DNA from: Nevskia sp.
Lineage (GTDB): Bacteria; Pseudomonadota; Gammaproteobacteria; Nevskiales; Nevskiaceae
Reading direction: 5' to 3'
Length of the DNA stretch: 64,000 nucleotides
Assembly (NCBI RefSeq): GCF_021732705.1
Contig: NZ_JAKFUM010000003.1
Coordinates: forward strand, 124,001 to 188,000
Part shown: positions 16,600 through 26,357 of the stretch, piece after piece
Numbering within the stretch: position 1 is the first letter of the stretch
How the letters are laid out: each line of letters starts with the position of its first letter
Notes under the pieces: model-generated
Seen by the model: only the letters and a program-made list of their open reading frames with translations
The model's database searches: none
What the model was told of the DNA's origin: nothing
Translations under genes and position numbers: made by a program

Positions 16600-18758
16600 A
16601 CGTGCCGCTGTCGTCCGTTCTGCCGACCCTGCGCACGCAGGCACGGCGTCATGCCGTGCTGCGCGCGCTGGCGGTCGCAGCACCGCCCGGCATCGCGCTG
16701 GCGGCGCTGACGGCGCTTGGCATCGCCCTGCCGATGACATCGCTGCTCGGCGTCCTCGTGCTGGTCACCGCACTGGCGCTGGGCTGGCGCGACGCGCGCA
16801 GGCTCGATGCGCGTTGGCTCGCGCGCAGGCTCGACGCAAGTTTTCGGGAGTTCGACGACAGCGCGGCTCTGATCGTGTCGCCACCGGATGCACCGACGCC
16901 GCTGCAGGCGCTGCAGCAGGCCCGGCTCGAACGGCGGCTTGCGGCGACGTTCGCGGCACAGGGACTTCCGGACTTTCGTGCGCCGCTGCCTCGGGCCGCC
17001 ATCGCGCGGTCGGCCGCTGTGTCGCTGCTGCTGGTGCTGCTGGTGCTGCTGGTGCTGGCGGCGCAGCGCGGGTTGTTTGACCGTGGCGACGCAGCGTCCA
17101 TCGCGTCCGGCCCGGCAGCCAGCGCCGGCGCGATCGAACTGGCCGATGCCCGGGTCCGCGTGACGCCGCCGGCCTATACCGGGCTGTCGGCGACGACCGA
17201 ATCCTCGGCCGACATCAAGGCCCCTCTCGGCAGTGCGCTGGCCTGGTCGCTGCGCTTCAGCGGCGAGCCGCGGACCGCCGCGCTGCGCCTGTCCGATGGC
17301 CGCGTGCTGCCGCTGACGAAGCAGGGCGAGCGCTGGACGGCGACCGACACCCTGCAGCAGTCGGCCTTGTATCGCATCGCGTTCAATGACGTTGAGCCGG
17401 CGGCCGGCGTGCGGGCGTATCGGCTCGATGCCGTGCCGGACCAGGCCCCGGAAATCACCGTGCGCCTGCCGGAGAAGACGCTGACGCTGCTCGATGCCGC
17501 GCCGAAGGAATGGCCGCTCGATATCGAAGCGCGCGACGATTACGCGCTCGGCGCCGCGGTGCTGACGATCACGCTGGCGCAGGGCTCGGGCGAGCAGGTC
17601 AAGGTCACCGAGCAGACGCGCGTGCTCGACGGTGGCAGCGCGCGGCGCGAGCGCCGCTATCGCACGACGATCGATGTCGCGGCCCTCGGCTATGCGCAGG
17701 GCGATGACCTGATCGTGCGGCTCAGTGTTTCCGACAATCACGCGCCGGAGCCGAATGTCGCGAGCACGGCGAGCTACATCCTGCGCTGGCCGCAGCGCCG
17801 CGCGACCGACACCGCCGGTCTCGATGGCCCGGTGCAGAAGGTGCTGCCCGCGTATTTCCGCAGCCAGCGCCAGATCATCATCGATACCGAAGCGCTGATC
17901 GCGGCGCGGCCGACCTTGGCCGCCTCGGCATTCGAGGAGACTTCCGACACGCTGGGCGTCGATCAGAAAGTGCTGCGATTGCGCTACGGCCAGTTCCTTG
18001 GCGAAGGCTTCGAAAGCGCGGCGGAACGCGCGCCGGCAGAAGCCGCTGCCGCGACCGGCGCCGATGCCCCGGCCGAGTCGCTGAAGCAGATTCCCGGCGA
18101 GGCGGAAGCCCCCGAAGCATCGCGCAACGGGCTGGGTCAGGCCGAGGACGTGCTGCACGAGTTCGGCCACGCGCATGACATCGACGAGGCCGCGACCCTG
18201 CTCGATCCAGAGACGCGACGCCTGCTGAAACGGGCGCTGGACGAGATGTGGCAGGCCGAGCTGAACCTGCGGCAGGCCAAGCCGGTGGATGCCTTGCCGT
18301 ACGAATACAAGGCGCTCGACTACATCAAGCAGGTGCAGCAGGCCGAGCGCATCTACCTGCAGCGCGCCGGGCTGGAACTGCCGCAGGCCGATCTCTCGCG
18401 GCGACTGACCGGCGAGCGCAAGGACTTGAGTGACCGCCGCATCGTGCTGCCGACGGCCGCCGCCGATGGCTCGCCGGTGCCGGCGATCGTCGCCGCGCTC
18501 GATGCAGGCACGCGGCCGGATCTGTCGACCTTGAATGCCTGGCTGGCGGCGCATCCCGACGCGACGCCGGACGCACTTGGCGTGCTGGCCGCCGCCGACC
18601 AAGTGCAGCGTGAGCCGGACTGCGGCCGCTGCCGCGCCGACCTGAAAGCGCGGCTGTGGCCGCTGCTGCCGGTGCCGCCAACCGCGCTGAAGGCCCGACG
18701 CACGCCGGATGCGGCCGGCAGCGCCTGGCTCGACGCGATCGGAAGCGTGCCGCGATGA
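16596..18758 (+). CDS. Large DUF4175-like membrane protein
   Basis: 720 residues. Three hydrophobic segments lie in the first 155 residues (about 25-45, 45-65, and a leucine/valine run near 140-155). A long soluble region rich in beta strands follows (RVRVTPPAYTGL, AVPDQAPEITVRLPEK), then a helical C-terminal half with QLNLRQAKP-type segments. This is the layout of DUF4175 proteins found with MoxR/DUF58 operons. Its task is unknown. It is coupled at both ends by ATGA overlaps. Confidence 0.75.
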   Translation: MNVPLSSVLPTLRTQARRHAVLRALAVAAPPGIALAALTALGIALPMTSLLGVLVLVTALALGWRDARRLDARWLARRLDASFREFDDSAALIVSPPDAPTPLQALQQARLERRLAATFAAQGLPDFRAPLPRAAIARSAAVSLLLVLLVLLVLAAQRGLFDRGDAASIASGPAASAGAIELADARVRVTPPAYTGLSATTESSADIKAPLGSALAWSLRFSGEPRTAALRLSDGRVLPLTKQGERWTATDTLQQSALYRIAFNDVEPAAGVRAYRLDAVPDQAPEITVRLPEKTLTLLDAAPKEWPLDIEARDDYALGAAVLTITLAQGSGEQVKVTEQTRVLDGGSARRERRYRTTIDVAALGYAQGDDLIVRLSVSDNHAPEPNVASTASYILRWPQRRATDTAGLDGPVQKVLPAYFRSQRQIIIDTEALIAARPTLAASAFEETSDTLGVDQKVLRLRYGQFLGEGFESAAERAPAEAAAATGADAPAESLKQIPGEAEAPEASRNGLGQAEDVLHEFGHAHDIDEAATLLDPETRRLLKRALDEMWQAELNLRQAKPVDALPYEYKALDYIKQVQQAERIYLQRAGLELPQADLSRRLTGERKDLSDRRIVLPTAAADGSPVPAIVAALDAGTRPDLSTLNAWLAAHPDATPDALGVLAAADQVQREPDCGRCRADLKARLWPLLPVPPTALKARRTPDAAGSAWLDAIGSVPR

Positions 18759-20461
18759 CGAGCGAACTGACGCCGATGCATCTGAGCCTCGCCGTGCTGG
18801 CACTGGCTGCGGTCGCGGGCGCCGCTCGCGCGTGGCGGCGGGAAGTCGCCCGCAGGCATGGCGTGCTGCGCGCCGGCCTGTCGGTCGCGCTGGTGGCAGC
18901 GCTGGCCCTCGCGCTGTTTCCGCCGCGCGTGTCGCGGCCGGCCGATACGGTGACGGTGCTGACGCCCGGTGCGACCGCGGCCGATCTGAAGGCGCTGCCG
19001 TGGTTTGCGACGGCCGTGGCGTTGCCGGGTGCAATGGCGCCGAAGACGATCGAGACGGCGCCCGATCTGGCGACGGCGCTGCGCCGTCATCCCGAGGCCC
19101 GCACGGTCGACGTGCGCGGCAACGGCCTGCCGCCGCGTGACCAGCCGGTGGCGGCAATGCTGCCGCTGCGCTTCATGCCCGGCGCCGAGCGCGGGCTGGT
19201 GGCGCTGAACGCGCCGGCGCGCGCCTTGCTCGGCACGCAGTGGCGGCTCGATGGCCGTGCGCTGCTGCCGGCGGTGCGGGTCGAGCTGCGCGACCCGTCC
19301 GGCGCGGTCGTCGATCAGGTGACGCTCGGCGTGGACGGCGCGTTCCGGCTGTCGGCGCTCGCACGAGCCACCGGCGAAGCGCGCTACGAACTGCGCGCGT
19401 TCGATGCCGCGCAGGGGCTGGTCGAGGCCGCATCGATCCCGTTGCTGATCGAGCCCGGCGAAGGCCTGCGCGCGATCGTCCGCGCCGGCGCGCCGGATCC
19501 GGAACTCAAGTACTGGCGACGCTGGGCGAGCGACGCCGGCATCGCCGTTGCAGTGTCCGCTGGCGTCAGCGACGGCCTGAGCCTGCGCGACGGCGATGCC
19601 GCGCTGACCGCCTCCGCGCTGGCCGAAAGCGATCTGGTGATCGTCGATGAACGCGCCTGGCTGGCGCTGCTGCCGGCCGAGAAGTCGGCACTGCTGGCTG
19701 CGGTACGCGACGGTCTGGGCCTGCTGCTGCGGGTGGCGGGACCGCTGGAGCCCGGCGTCGCGGCCGACTGGCAGGCACTGGGGCTCGTGACCGAAAACCT
19801 CGACACGCCGAGTACCGTGACCCTCGACCGTCGCACCGGCCTGCGCGCGCGCGAAACGTTTACGGCCGCTCCGGTCACGATCACGGCCACGGGCTGGGAG
19901 CGACTGCTCGAGGACGATCGCGGCGCGCCGCTGGCGCAGTGGCGCAGCGAGGGGCGCGGGCGGATCGGCGTCTGGACGCTGCTCGACAGCTATCGCCTCG
20001 TGCTGCTCGGCGAGCCCGCGCGTTACGGCAGTCTGTGGCAGACCGCACTGGCGACCATCACGCGGCCACGCGCGCCGGAAGCCGAGGCTGCGCTGCCGGC
20101 GACCGGATGGATCGATGAGCGCAGCGTGCTGTGCGGGCTGGGCGACCGCGCGGCGGTGCTGGCGCCGAGCGGTGCCTTGATCACGCTGCTGCCGCGCGTC
20201 GATCGCTGCGCGGCGTTCTGGCCCGGCGAATCCGGCTGGCATCGCATTCAAAGCGGTGCCGAGTCTCGTCCGTTCTACGTGCGGGCGGCCGACGATGCGC
20301 CGGGCCTGCGCGCGGCGCGCGACCGCGCCGCGACCCGGCGGCTGGTCGGCCGGACGGCGGATGATGTGGCCCTGCGCGACGTGCCGCTGCCGCGCTGGCC
20401 GTTCGCGCTGCTGTTCCTGCTGCTGGCGTCGGCGCTGTGGTGGCGCGAGCGTCCGCGCTGA
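18755..20461 (+). CDS. Membrane protein closing the MoxR/DUF58 operon
   Basis: 568 residues. There are two hydrophobic segments near the N-terminus (LSLAVLALAAVAGAA and LSVALVAALALALFPP) and one at the extreme C-terminus (FALLFLLLASALWW). A large extracytoplasmic domain lies between. The region near 240-330 (LIEPGEGLRAIVRAG, SDLVIVDERAW) resembles the carbamoyl/glutamine-amidotransferase-like fold often seen in these operon-closing proteins. The start overlaps the previous stop (ATGA), with GGAAG upstream. No named family is asserted. Confidence 0.78.
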   Translation: MTSELTPMHLSLAVLALAAVAGAARAWRREVARRHGVLRAGLSVALVAALALALFPPRVSRPADTVTVLTPGATAADLKALPWFATAVALPGAMAPKTIETAPDLATALRRHPEARTVDVRGNGLPPRDQPVAAMLPLRFMPGAERGLVALNAPARALLGTQWRLDGRALLPAVRVELRDPSGAVVDQVTLGVDGAFRLSALARATGEARYELRAFDAAQGLVEAASIPLLIEPGEGLRAIVRAGAPDPELKYWRRWASDAGIAVAVSAGVSDGLSLRDGDAALTASALAESDLVIVDERAWLALLPAEKSALLAAVRDGLGLLLRVAGPLEPGVAADWQALGLVTENLDTPSTVTLDRRTGLRARETFTAAPVTITATGWERLLEDDRGAPLAQWRSEGRGRIGVWTLLDSYRLVLLGEPARYGSLWQTALATITRPRAPEAEAALPATGWIDERSVLCGLGDRAAVLAPSGALITLLPRVDRCAAFWPGESGWHRIQSGAESRPFYVRAADDAPGLRAARDRAATRRLVGRTADDVALRDVPLPRWPFALLFLLLASALWWRERPR

Positions 20462-20464
20462 GCG

Positions 20465-22108
20465 TCAGATCGCTGCGCTGATGCTGGCGGCCAGCGCCTG
20501 GTCGACGTCCCGGAAGTAGCCATGCGGCGCGCCGCGCCGCACAAGGCCGGCACGCACCAGCTTGCCGAGCACGCGGCGGTTGGCTTCGCACAGCAGCACG
20601 CGCTGGCCACGGCGTTCGAGCAGCATGATCGTGCCGGCCAGCGCGTCGATGCCGGTGATGTCCATGAACGGCACCTGGTGCAGGCGGATGACGATGGCAC
20701 GGGCGTCGCCGAGATCGCGCGTCGCCCGTTCCAGCGCATCGACCGCGCCGAAGAACAGCGGGCCCTCGATCGTGCAGATCTCGATCGCGCTGCCGGCGGG
20801 TTCGACGCCGGCGGCGATGAGCGCCGCGTCGCGTTTCGCCGCATCGAGGCGGCTGACCGTGACCGATGACGACATGCGGCGCAGGAAGTTCAGCATCGCG
20901 AGGATCACGCCGATGTTCACCGCGATGACGAGGTCGGCGAAGATCGTCAGCGCGAAGGTGATCAGCAGCACGGCGACGTCGGCCCGTGGCGCCGTGGCGA
21001 TCATCTGCCGCACGCGGTGCAGCTCGCTCATGTTCCAGGCCACGCCGAACAGGATCGCGGCCAGTGCGCACAGCGGGATGGTGGCGGCGAGCGGCGCGAG
21101 GAACACGAGGATCGCCAGCAGCACCATGGCGCTGGTGACGCCGGCGATCGGGCTGGTGCCGCCATTGCGGATGTTGGTGGCGGTGCGGGCGATCGCGCCA
21201 GTCGCGGCAAAACCGCCGAACAGCGGCGTCAGCAGGTTCGCCAGGCCTTGCCCGATCAGCTCCTGATTGGCGTTGTGCCGGGTGCCGGTCATGTTGTCGG
21301 CCACGACGGCGGACAGCAGCGATTCCAGCGCGCCGAGCAGCGCGATCGAGAACGCCGCCGGCAGCAGTTCGAGCAGCCGCGGCACCGTGATCGCCGGTGG
21401 CGCGAAGGCCGGCAGGCCGCTCGGAATCGCACCATAGGCTTCGCCGACGGTGGTGATCGATTCGAACTGGAAGATCGCCTGCACGATGGTCGCAGCCGCC
21501 ATCGCGAACAGCGGGCCCGGAATGCGCTTCAGGCCCGGAATCCTCGGGCCGGCGAACAGCAGCACGAGGCTGCCGGTGGCCATCAACGTGGTCGGCAGAT
21601 CGGCCTGCGGCAGCTCGCGCAGCAGCGCGACGAAGCGTTCGTGGAAATGCTCGCCGGTGACGTTCGGCAGCCCGAAATACTGCGGCCACTGACCGACGAA
21701 GATGACGATGCCGATGCCGGCGGTGAAGCCGAGGATCACCGGGCTCGGGATGTAGCGCATGACGACGCCGAGCCGGGCCGCGCCGAATGCGACGAGGATC
21801 GCGCCGGCCATCAGGGTCGCCAGCAGCAGGCCGTCGACGCCATGGCGCGCGGTGACGCCGGCGAGGATTACGACGAAGGCACCGGTCGGGCCGGCAATCT
21901 GCACGCGAGTGCCGCCGAACAGCGCGACGACCAGACCGGCGATCACCGCGGTGTACAGGCCCTGCTCGGGCTTGACGCCCGAGGCGATCGCGAACGCCAT
22001 CGACAGCGGCAGCGAGACGATGCCGACCACGAGCCCGGCGAGCAGGTTCGGCAGCCACTGCTCCCGACGCAGCAGGCCGGCGCGGGCGGCTTCGGCAATC
22101 GCGATCAT
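20465..22108 (-). CDS. SulP-family anion transporter with STAS domain
   Basis: 547 residues. The N-terminal SulP membrane domain (about 20-400, 10-14 hydrophobic segments) has the family sequence GLVVGIVSLPLSMAFAIASG near the start. A C-terminal STAS domain (about 440-547) carries VPFMDITGIDALAG, the family loop. SulP proteins move sulfate, bicarbonate or other anions across the inner membrane; the substrate cannot be read here. The gene converges on the MoxR/DUF58 run with only 3 bp between stop codons, leaving no room for a separate terminator. Confidence 0.93.
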   Translation of the reverse strand: MIAIAEAARAGLLRREQWLPNLLAGLVVGIVSLPLSMAFAIASGVKPEQGLYTAVIAGLVVALFGGTRVQIAGPTGAFVVILAGVTARHGVDGLLLATLMAGAILVAFGAARLGVVMRYIPSPVILGFTAGIGIVIFVGQWPQYFGLPNVTGEHFHERFVALLRELPQADLPTTLMATGSLVLLFAGPRIPGLKRIPGPLFAMAAATIVQAIFQFESITTVGEAYGAIPSGLPAFAPPAITVPRLLELLPAAFSIALLGALESLLSAVVADNMTGTRHNANQELIGQGLANLLTPLFGGFAATGAIARTATNIRNGGTSPIAGVTSAMVLLAILVFLAPLAATIPLCALAAILFGVAWNMSELHRVRQMIATAPRADVAVLLITFALTIFADLVIAVNIGVILAMLNFLRRMSSSVTVSRLDAAKRDAALIAAGVEPAGSAIEICTIEGPLFFGAVDALERATRDLGDARAIVIRLHQVPFMDITGIDALAGTIMLLERRGQRVLLCEANRRVLGKLVRAGLVRRGAPHGYFRDVDQALAASISAAI

Positions 22109-22297
22109 CGTCGTTCCGGCCGTCGTGGTGGAGAACGACGCGAGCCTAGCGGAAGCCCGCCGCAGCGTGCGTGCAGTGGCGAACAGGGGTCGTGATCGCT
22201 CGCATCGAAGGTCGTGCGTGCATCGACCGACAGCAGGAAGCCGCCGCCATCCGATCGGGGATGACGGCGGCCGGTGCGCGACCGTTGGTGGCGCGGC

Positions 22298-24502
22298 TTA
22301 TTGCGCGAAGCTCGACACCAGTTTCACGTAGGCCGACTGGTAGTAGATGCCGGGTTCGGTGATGACGTACGAGCGTTCGTTGACGTTGTTCCATTCGAGG
22401 AACGACTTCTGCGCCGGCTGGCCGGTTGGCGGCGTCAGGTAGCTCGGCACGTCGTAGCCGGCACCGGCGTTCGGGCCGGCCGGAATGTAGCCCGGTGCCG
22501 GACCGCAGCTGGAGCTGCGCACGTCATCCCACTTCGGATCGCCGTCGTGGAACCACTCGTGATAGACCGTGTTCAGCGAGTGCGTGGGGCCCAGACGGTT
22601 GACGTTGCTGAGGTAGACCATCTGGAACGGATTGACGCCGTGGAAGTAGTGCAGCGTGTCCAGCGCCCGGGCGTTGTACGGCGCGACATCGGTGACGGCG
22701 ATGCCGTACGCCGCCACTTCGCGGTTCGCATTGCCGTAGTTGCCGCGCACCATGTTGCTGCCCCAGTGGTACTGCGGGCTGTGCAGGAAGGCGCGGTACA
22801 GGTCGTCGTTCGGATTGACGCCGTAGACCTGATAGCCGTTGCGGGCATCGTTCAGCTTGTCGTTGCGGATGGTCGACTTCAGCGTGGCGTCGGCATTCGG
22901 CAAGGTCGTGTAGTGCAGCAGCGCGCCGCCCTGTTCCGGCAGGTAGCGCGACCAGCCGATGTCGTTGTACGGCCGCATCGCGCGATAGCTCGACTTCACG
23001 CGGTCGTGATACTTCGCGTCGCTGGTCAGCGCGTAGAGATAGACCGCCGCCACCGTCTGCAGGTTGTCCTGATCGGCCACCGGCAGGTCGGCGTCGCCGA
23101 ACAGCACGGTCTGGCTGTCGCACGCGGTCTGCTTGGTTGGCGTGGCGACATAGCGGTCGTAGGCGGCAATCGCGCGGGCCTTGAGATCCGCCGCTTCGGT
23201 GGCCAGTGCCGGAAAGCGGGCGTAGACCAGCGAGGCATGGGCGAACATGCCGGCGACGGCGATCGTCGACGAGGTGCAGGCCGGCACGTAGTAGCGCGGC
23301 TGCAGGTCGGAACTCGGCGGCGTCGCCGCGTGAATGGTGATCTGCCCGACCTTCAGCAGCGCGCTGCCGTCCGGGTTCTGCATCCGCTTGAGCCAGTCCA
23401 CTTCCCACTTCACTTCATCGACGACGTCGGGCACGCCGTTGCCGGATTCCGGGATGCTGAAGTCGTCGGTGAACACCGCCGGATTCTCCTCGTACGCCGC
23501 AAGCAGCTGATGCACCGGCGACACGGCGTAGGTCACGTACTTGTTGGTGTCGCCGGCATCGAACCAGCCGCCGCGCAGGTCGCGGACCTTGGCGCTGTTG
23601 GCCTGGTCGGTGACGTCGCGGGCCTGACTGTCCTGATTGGTGCCGAGAAAGGCGGCGCCATCGGTCCAGCAGGCTTCGGCATATGGCGTGACCTTGGCCA
23701 GCCCGCTGCGCTGGTAGTAGTACATCCGCAGCGAGGCCTTCAGCGCGTCCCGGTACACGGTCTGGGCAATGCGGAACGTCGGCGACCGGACCTGACGGTC
23801 GGCATCGAGGATGTAGTAGCTGCCGGCGGTGGTGACGCTGGAGAAATCGAACCACCAGCCGGAGTCGCCCGCCAGCGGATCGATCGCGCCGTTGTTCCAG
23901 ACCGTCGGCGTGCCACTGAACACCGCGACGTTGTCGGTGCTGCGCACCACGCGGTAGTTGGCGCCGGCGGTGAAGCGGCGATTGCTGTCGTAGCCGGTCT
24001 GCGGATTGCGGATGACGGCGACCTTCGGATCGTTCGGCCGGTAGCCGAACTGGTCGATCACCAGATGCTCGTCGACCGGCGCCACGCTGACCGGTGGCGG
24101 GGTTGGCGGCGGCGGTGGCGGCGGCGTCGCGGTGACGGTGAACTTGGCCGTGGAACCGGATGAGAACTGCGGGTTGGCGACCTTGATCGTCGCGGTGACG
24201 GCACCGGTTGGAACCGTCAGCCGGATCGTGGTCGAGTTGATCACCGAGAAAGTGGCAGGCCGGGTGCCGACCCAGGCCTTGTTGACCTCCGAGAAGCGGA
24301 CGCCGGAAACGGTGACCACCGTGCCGACCGGGCCGGACGTCGGCGTGAAGCCGGAAATGTACGGCTTCGGCAGCGCGGCCTGCACTTGCAGGCTGGCACC
24401 GAGCAGCACGAAGCCGGCCGTCACGGCGGCCAGGCCGGAACCGACGGCGCGGACGGCCGGGGACGCGGCACTTGAGTTCGAAAGGGGTGTTGGGGATGAC
24501 AT
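22298..24502 (-). CDS. Secreted GH9 glycoside hydrolase (endoglucanase type) with IPT/TIG domain
   Basis: 734 residues, with GGAG 8 nt before the start at 24502. The order is: signal peptide (about 1-42, ending LQVQA), an IPT/TIG immunoglobulin-like domain (about 45-125, ISGFTPTSGPVGTVVTVSG), a Pro-rich linker (TPPPPPPPTPPP), a CelD_N-type Ig domain (about 145-230, VIDQFGYRP), and a GH9 (alpha/alpha)6 barrel (about 255-734). The catalytic base region GGWFDAGDTNKYV lies near 310. The acid Glu is expected in the C-terminal ITEPGIYYQS segment (NER...TEP). The family cleaves beta-1,4-glucan such as cellulose, and some members act on chito-oligosaccharides. The neighbouring M14 peptidase and unknown secreted gene lie on the same strand with terminators between. 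Confidence 0.93.
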   Translation of the reverse strand: MSSPTPLSNSSAASPAVRAVGSGLAAVTAGFVLLGASLQVQAALPKPYISGFTPTSGPVGTVVTVSGVRFSEVNKAWVGTRPATFSVINSTTIRLTVPTGAVTATIKVANPQFSSGSTAKFTVTATPPPPPPPTPPPVSVAPVDEHLVIDQFGYRPNDPKVAVIRNPQTGYDSNRRFTAGANYRVVRSTDNVAVFSGTPTVWNNGAIDPLAGDSGWWFDFSSVTTAGSYYILDADRQVRSPTFRIAQTVYRDALKASLRMYYYQRSGLAKVTPYAEACWTDGAAFLGTNQDSQARDVTDQANSAKVRDLRGGWFDAGDTNKYVTYAVSPVHQLLAAYEENPAVFTDDFSIPESGNGVPDVVDEVKWEVDWLKRMQNPDGSALLKVGQITIHAATPPSSDLQPRYYVPACTSSTIAVAGMFAHASLVYARFPALATEAADLKARAIAAYDRYVATPTKQTACDSQTVLFGDADLPVADQDNLQTVAAVYLYALTSDAKYHDRVKSSYRAMRPYNDIGWSRYLPEQGGALLHYTTLPNADATLKSTIRNDKLNDARNGYQVYGVNPNDDLYRAFLHSPQYHWGSNMVRGNYGNANREVAAYGIAVTDVAPYNARALDTLHYFHGVNPFQMVYLSNVNRLGPTHSLNTVYHEWFHDGDPKWDDVRSSSCGPAPGYIPAGPNAGAGYDVPSYLTPPTGQPAQKSFLEWNNVNERSYVITEPGIYYQSAYVKLVSSFAQ

Positions 24503-24713
24503 GCAGGACGCTCCGCGTTCGTCGCCGTGGGTGGACGTTCGCTGCGGCTTTCTCGGGAATTCGGGTGCCGTCAGCGAGCGACTGGCGGCTAGCCTCGCGG
24601 CAGCAGGTCTGCGGGTGCGTGCGTGACCGACAAGCGCGGTCGTCTGTCCCATTGGGTGGTTTTGACGACTTGCAAAAGCCTAAAAGACAGTTCGCCCGAT
24701 TCGGGTCGCGCGC

Positions 24714-24744
24714 AAAAAAATGCCGGACCGTCGCCAGTCCGGCA
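24714..24744 (-). terminator. Intrinsic terminator for the gene ending at 24833
   Basis: Perfect 8-bp stem (24721-24728 and 24737-24744) with an 8-nt loop, next to seven A on the plus strand (24714-24720) that read as a U tract on the minus strand. The rest of the 330-bp gap (24503-24832) holds no supported gene. Confidence 0.8.
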
Positions 24745-24832
24745 GCGGGACCTGCGTCCCGATCTGAGCCTCGGTCAGCCGTGGCTATGCGCCGGATCGG
24801 CCGCTCTTCTTGGTGTTCGAGGCGGAATCGGC

Positions 24833-26164
24833 TCAGCGCGCCTGGCAGGCGGCGAGGATGGCGGCGCTGCCGCTGCCGGCCACGGCATCGAAGGTGGCGG
24901 CGTCGCAGTAGCTGACTTCCGGCGCGTAGCGGCCGAGGGTCTGGCTGACCGGCGCATCCGGGTTGGCCACCGCCAGCGCATAGTTGCCTTCGAAATCCGG
25001 CCGCGACAGCAGCTGCCGCAGCACGATCAGTTCGCTGCGCGTCGGTCCCCATTCGAGCCAGTTGACCTTGTAGGCCGCGGTGGCACGGCTGGGACGATTG
25101 GCGGCCGGCGAGATCACGAACAGGTCGAAGCCATCGTCCTGCGTCACGATCTCGCGATCGGCCAGACAATGCACGACGGCCGAGCTGCCGAGCTCGTAGT
25201 GGCACAGCGACCAGTAGCGCGTTTCCTCGGCCCCGGTGATCGCCGGCGGCAGCAGTGGCGTCTTCATCCGCCGGGAGCGGATCACCACGACCTGGCCGTG
25301 GGTCAGCGAGCTGGCCGCGCGCAGGTAGTTGGCGTCACCGTTCGGATACAGCACCGAGTCCTGCGTCTGCGAAATCGGCACGAACTGGATGTTGCGGCCG
25401 GGAAAGACCGCCGGATTGATCGTGCGGGTGGTGGTCGATGCGGTGCGGATGCGCTCGCACTGCGCCTGATCCGGCGTGTTGTCGAAATCGACTTCGCCGC
25501 CATCGGGGCCGGAATAGATGATTCGCGGCAGCGGCGTGTTGCCGAGGAAATCGGTATCCGGGTTCGGCAGGTAGATGCGGTAGACCACCTGCTTGGCCAC
25601 GCGTGTCGGGCTGATCCGGTTCGATGGCGCGCCCACGTACAGCGTGTTCGGCGCGCGATCCTCGGGCCGCGCCGGCGGTGCTTCGTAGCGCAGGCGAACG
25701 GTGTAGCGGCCGCCGTAGCGGCCATCCTGCGGCAAGGCGGCGATGTTGGCGCCGCTGGTGGCGCCATCGAGCGCGATCAGTCGGCCATCGGCCAGCGCAT
25801 CGATGTAGTTGCCGGCGCGGGCGCCGTCGTACGACTGCAGCGAGAAATAGCGAACCTGGGCGTAGCTGCCTTCGATGCGGATCGACGCACCGTCAGGCAG
25901 CGACAGCGGGATCTGGGCGATCGCGTACGAGGCGTTGGAATCCAGAAATCCGGTGTTGCGCTCCTGCGCCGTGTTCGTCTGGTACGGGCAGCCGACTCGC
26001 AGCGCGCCGGGCGACGTCGGATTGAGGTCGCCGAGCTGGGCCAGCCGCGGGAATGCCGGCGGATTCGGCCGCAGCTGCGCCTGTGCGGGCAGGCTCCAGA
26101 TCGGGCCGGTCAAGGTCAGGACGAGGGGCAGCAGGGATCGTCGCAGCAGGCAGCGCAAGGGCAT
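24833..26164 (-). CDS. Exported protein of unknown function
   Basis: 443 residues. The signal peptide covers about 1-32 (LLPLVLTLTGPIWSLPAQAQ). The mature part is beta-rich: SIRIEGSYAQVRYFSLQSYDG near 95-115 recalls the strand pattern of DUF1214/DUF1254-type proteins. Later NYIDALADGRLIALDG and a two-cysteine segment CHYELGSSAVVHC are seen. I cannot name the family. The start at 26164 has CGGAAA 9 nt upstream; a longer frame to 26272 lacks a signal-like start. It ends before a good terminator and appears to be monocistronic. Confidence 0.82.
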   Translation of the reverse strand: MPLRCLLRRSLLPLVLTLTGPIWSLPAQAQLRPNPPAFPRLAQLGDLNPTSPGALRVGCPYQTNTAQERNTGFLDSNASYAIAQIPLSLPDGASIRIEGSYAQVRYFSLQSYDGARAGNYIDALADGRLIALDGATSGANIAALPQDGRYGGRYTVRLRYEAPPARPEDRAPNTLYVGAPSNRISPTRVAKQVVYRIYLPNPDTDFLGNTPLPRIIYSGPDGGEVDFDNTPDQAQCERIRTASTTTRTINPAVFPGRNIQFVPISQTQDSVLYPNGDANYLRAASSLTHGQVVVIRSRRMKTPLLPPAITGAEETRYWSLCHYELGSSAVVHCLADREIVTQDDGFDLFVISPAANRPSRATAAYKVNWLEWGPTRSELIVLRQLLSRPDFEGNYALAVANPDAPVSQTLGRYAPEVSYCDAATFDAVAGSGSAAILAACQAR

Positions 26165-26357
26165 GGCGGGTTTCCGAAGGCAGGGCAGAGAGATGAGGCG
26201 GTTCGTTCGAATTCGGGCGGCCGTCGGTGCTGTCGAACCCGCGCGATGCGCGGCGGGGTCCGGACCGTGCAACGGATACGGGACATGCCGTGATTCCGTT
26301 GCGCTTCGCCCGTCAGCGGCGTGCCTGCGCCGACGAACGGCGAACGGTCTGCGGCGG

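Noticed and set aside
17020-17065. CTG-rich run that looks like a microsatellite
   Set aside because: It encodes a leucine/valine transmembrane segment in frame; it is codon bias, not a simple repeat.
16485-19157. 890-codon minus-strand frame across the MoxR/DUF58 operon
   Set aside because: Reverse-complement shadow of the DUF4175-like gene; low-complexity Arg/Ala composition.
20181-22058. 625-codon frame opposite and within the SulP gene
   Set aside because: Arginine-rich out-of-frame reading of the transporter gene, no conserved motif.
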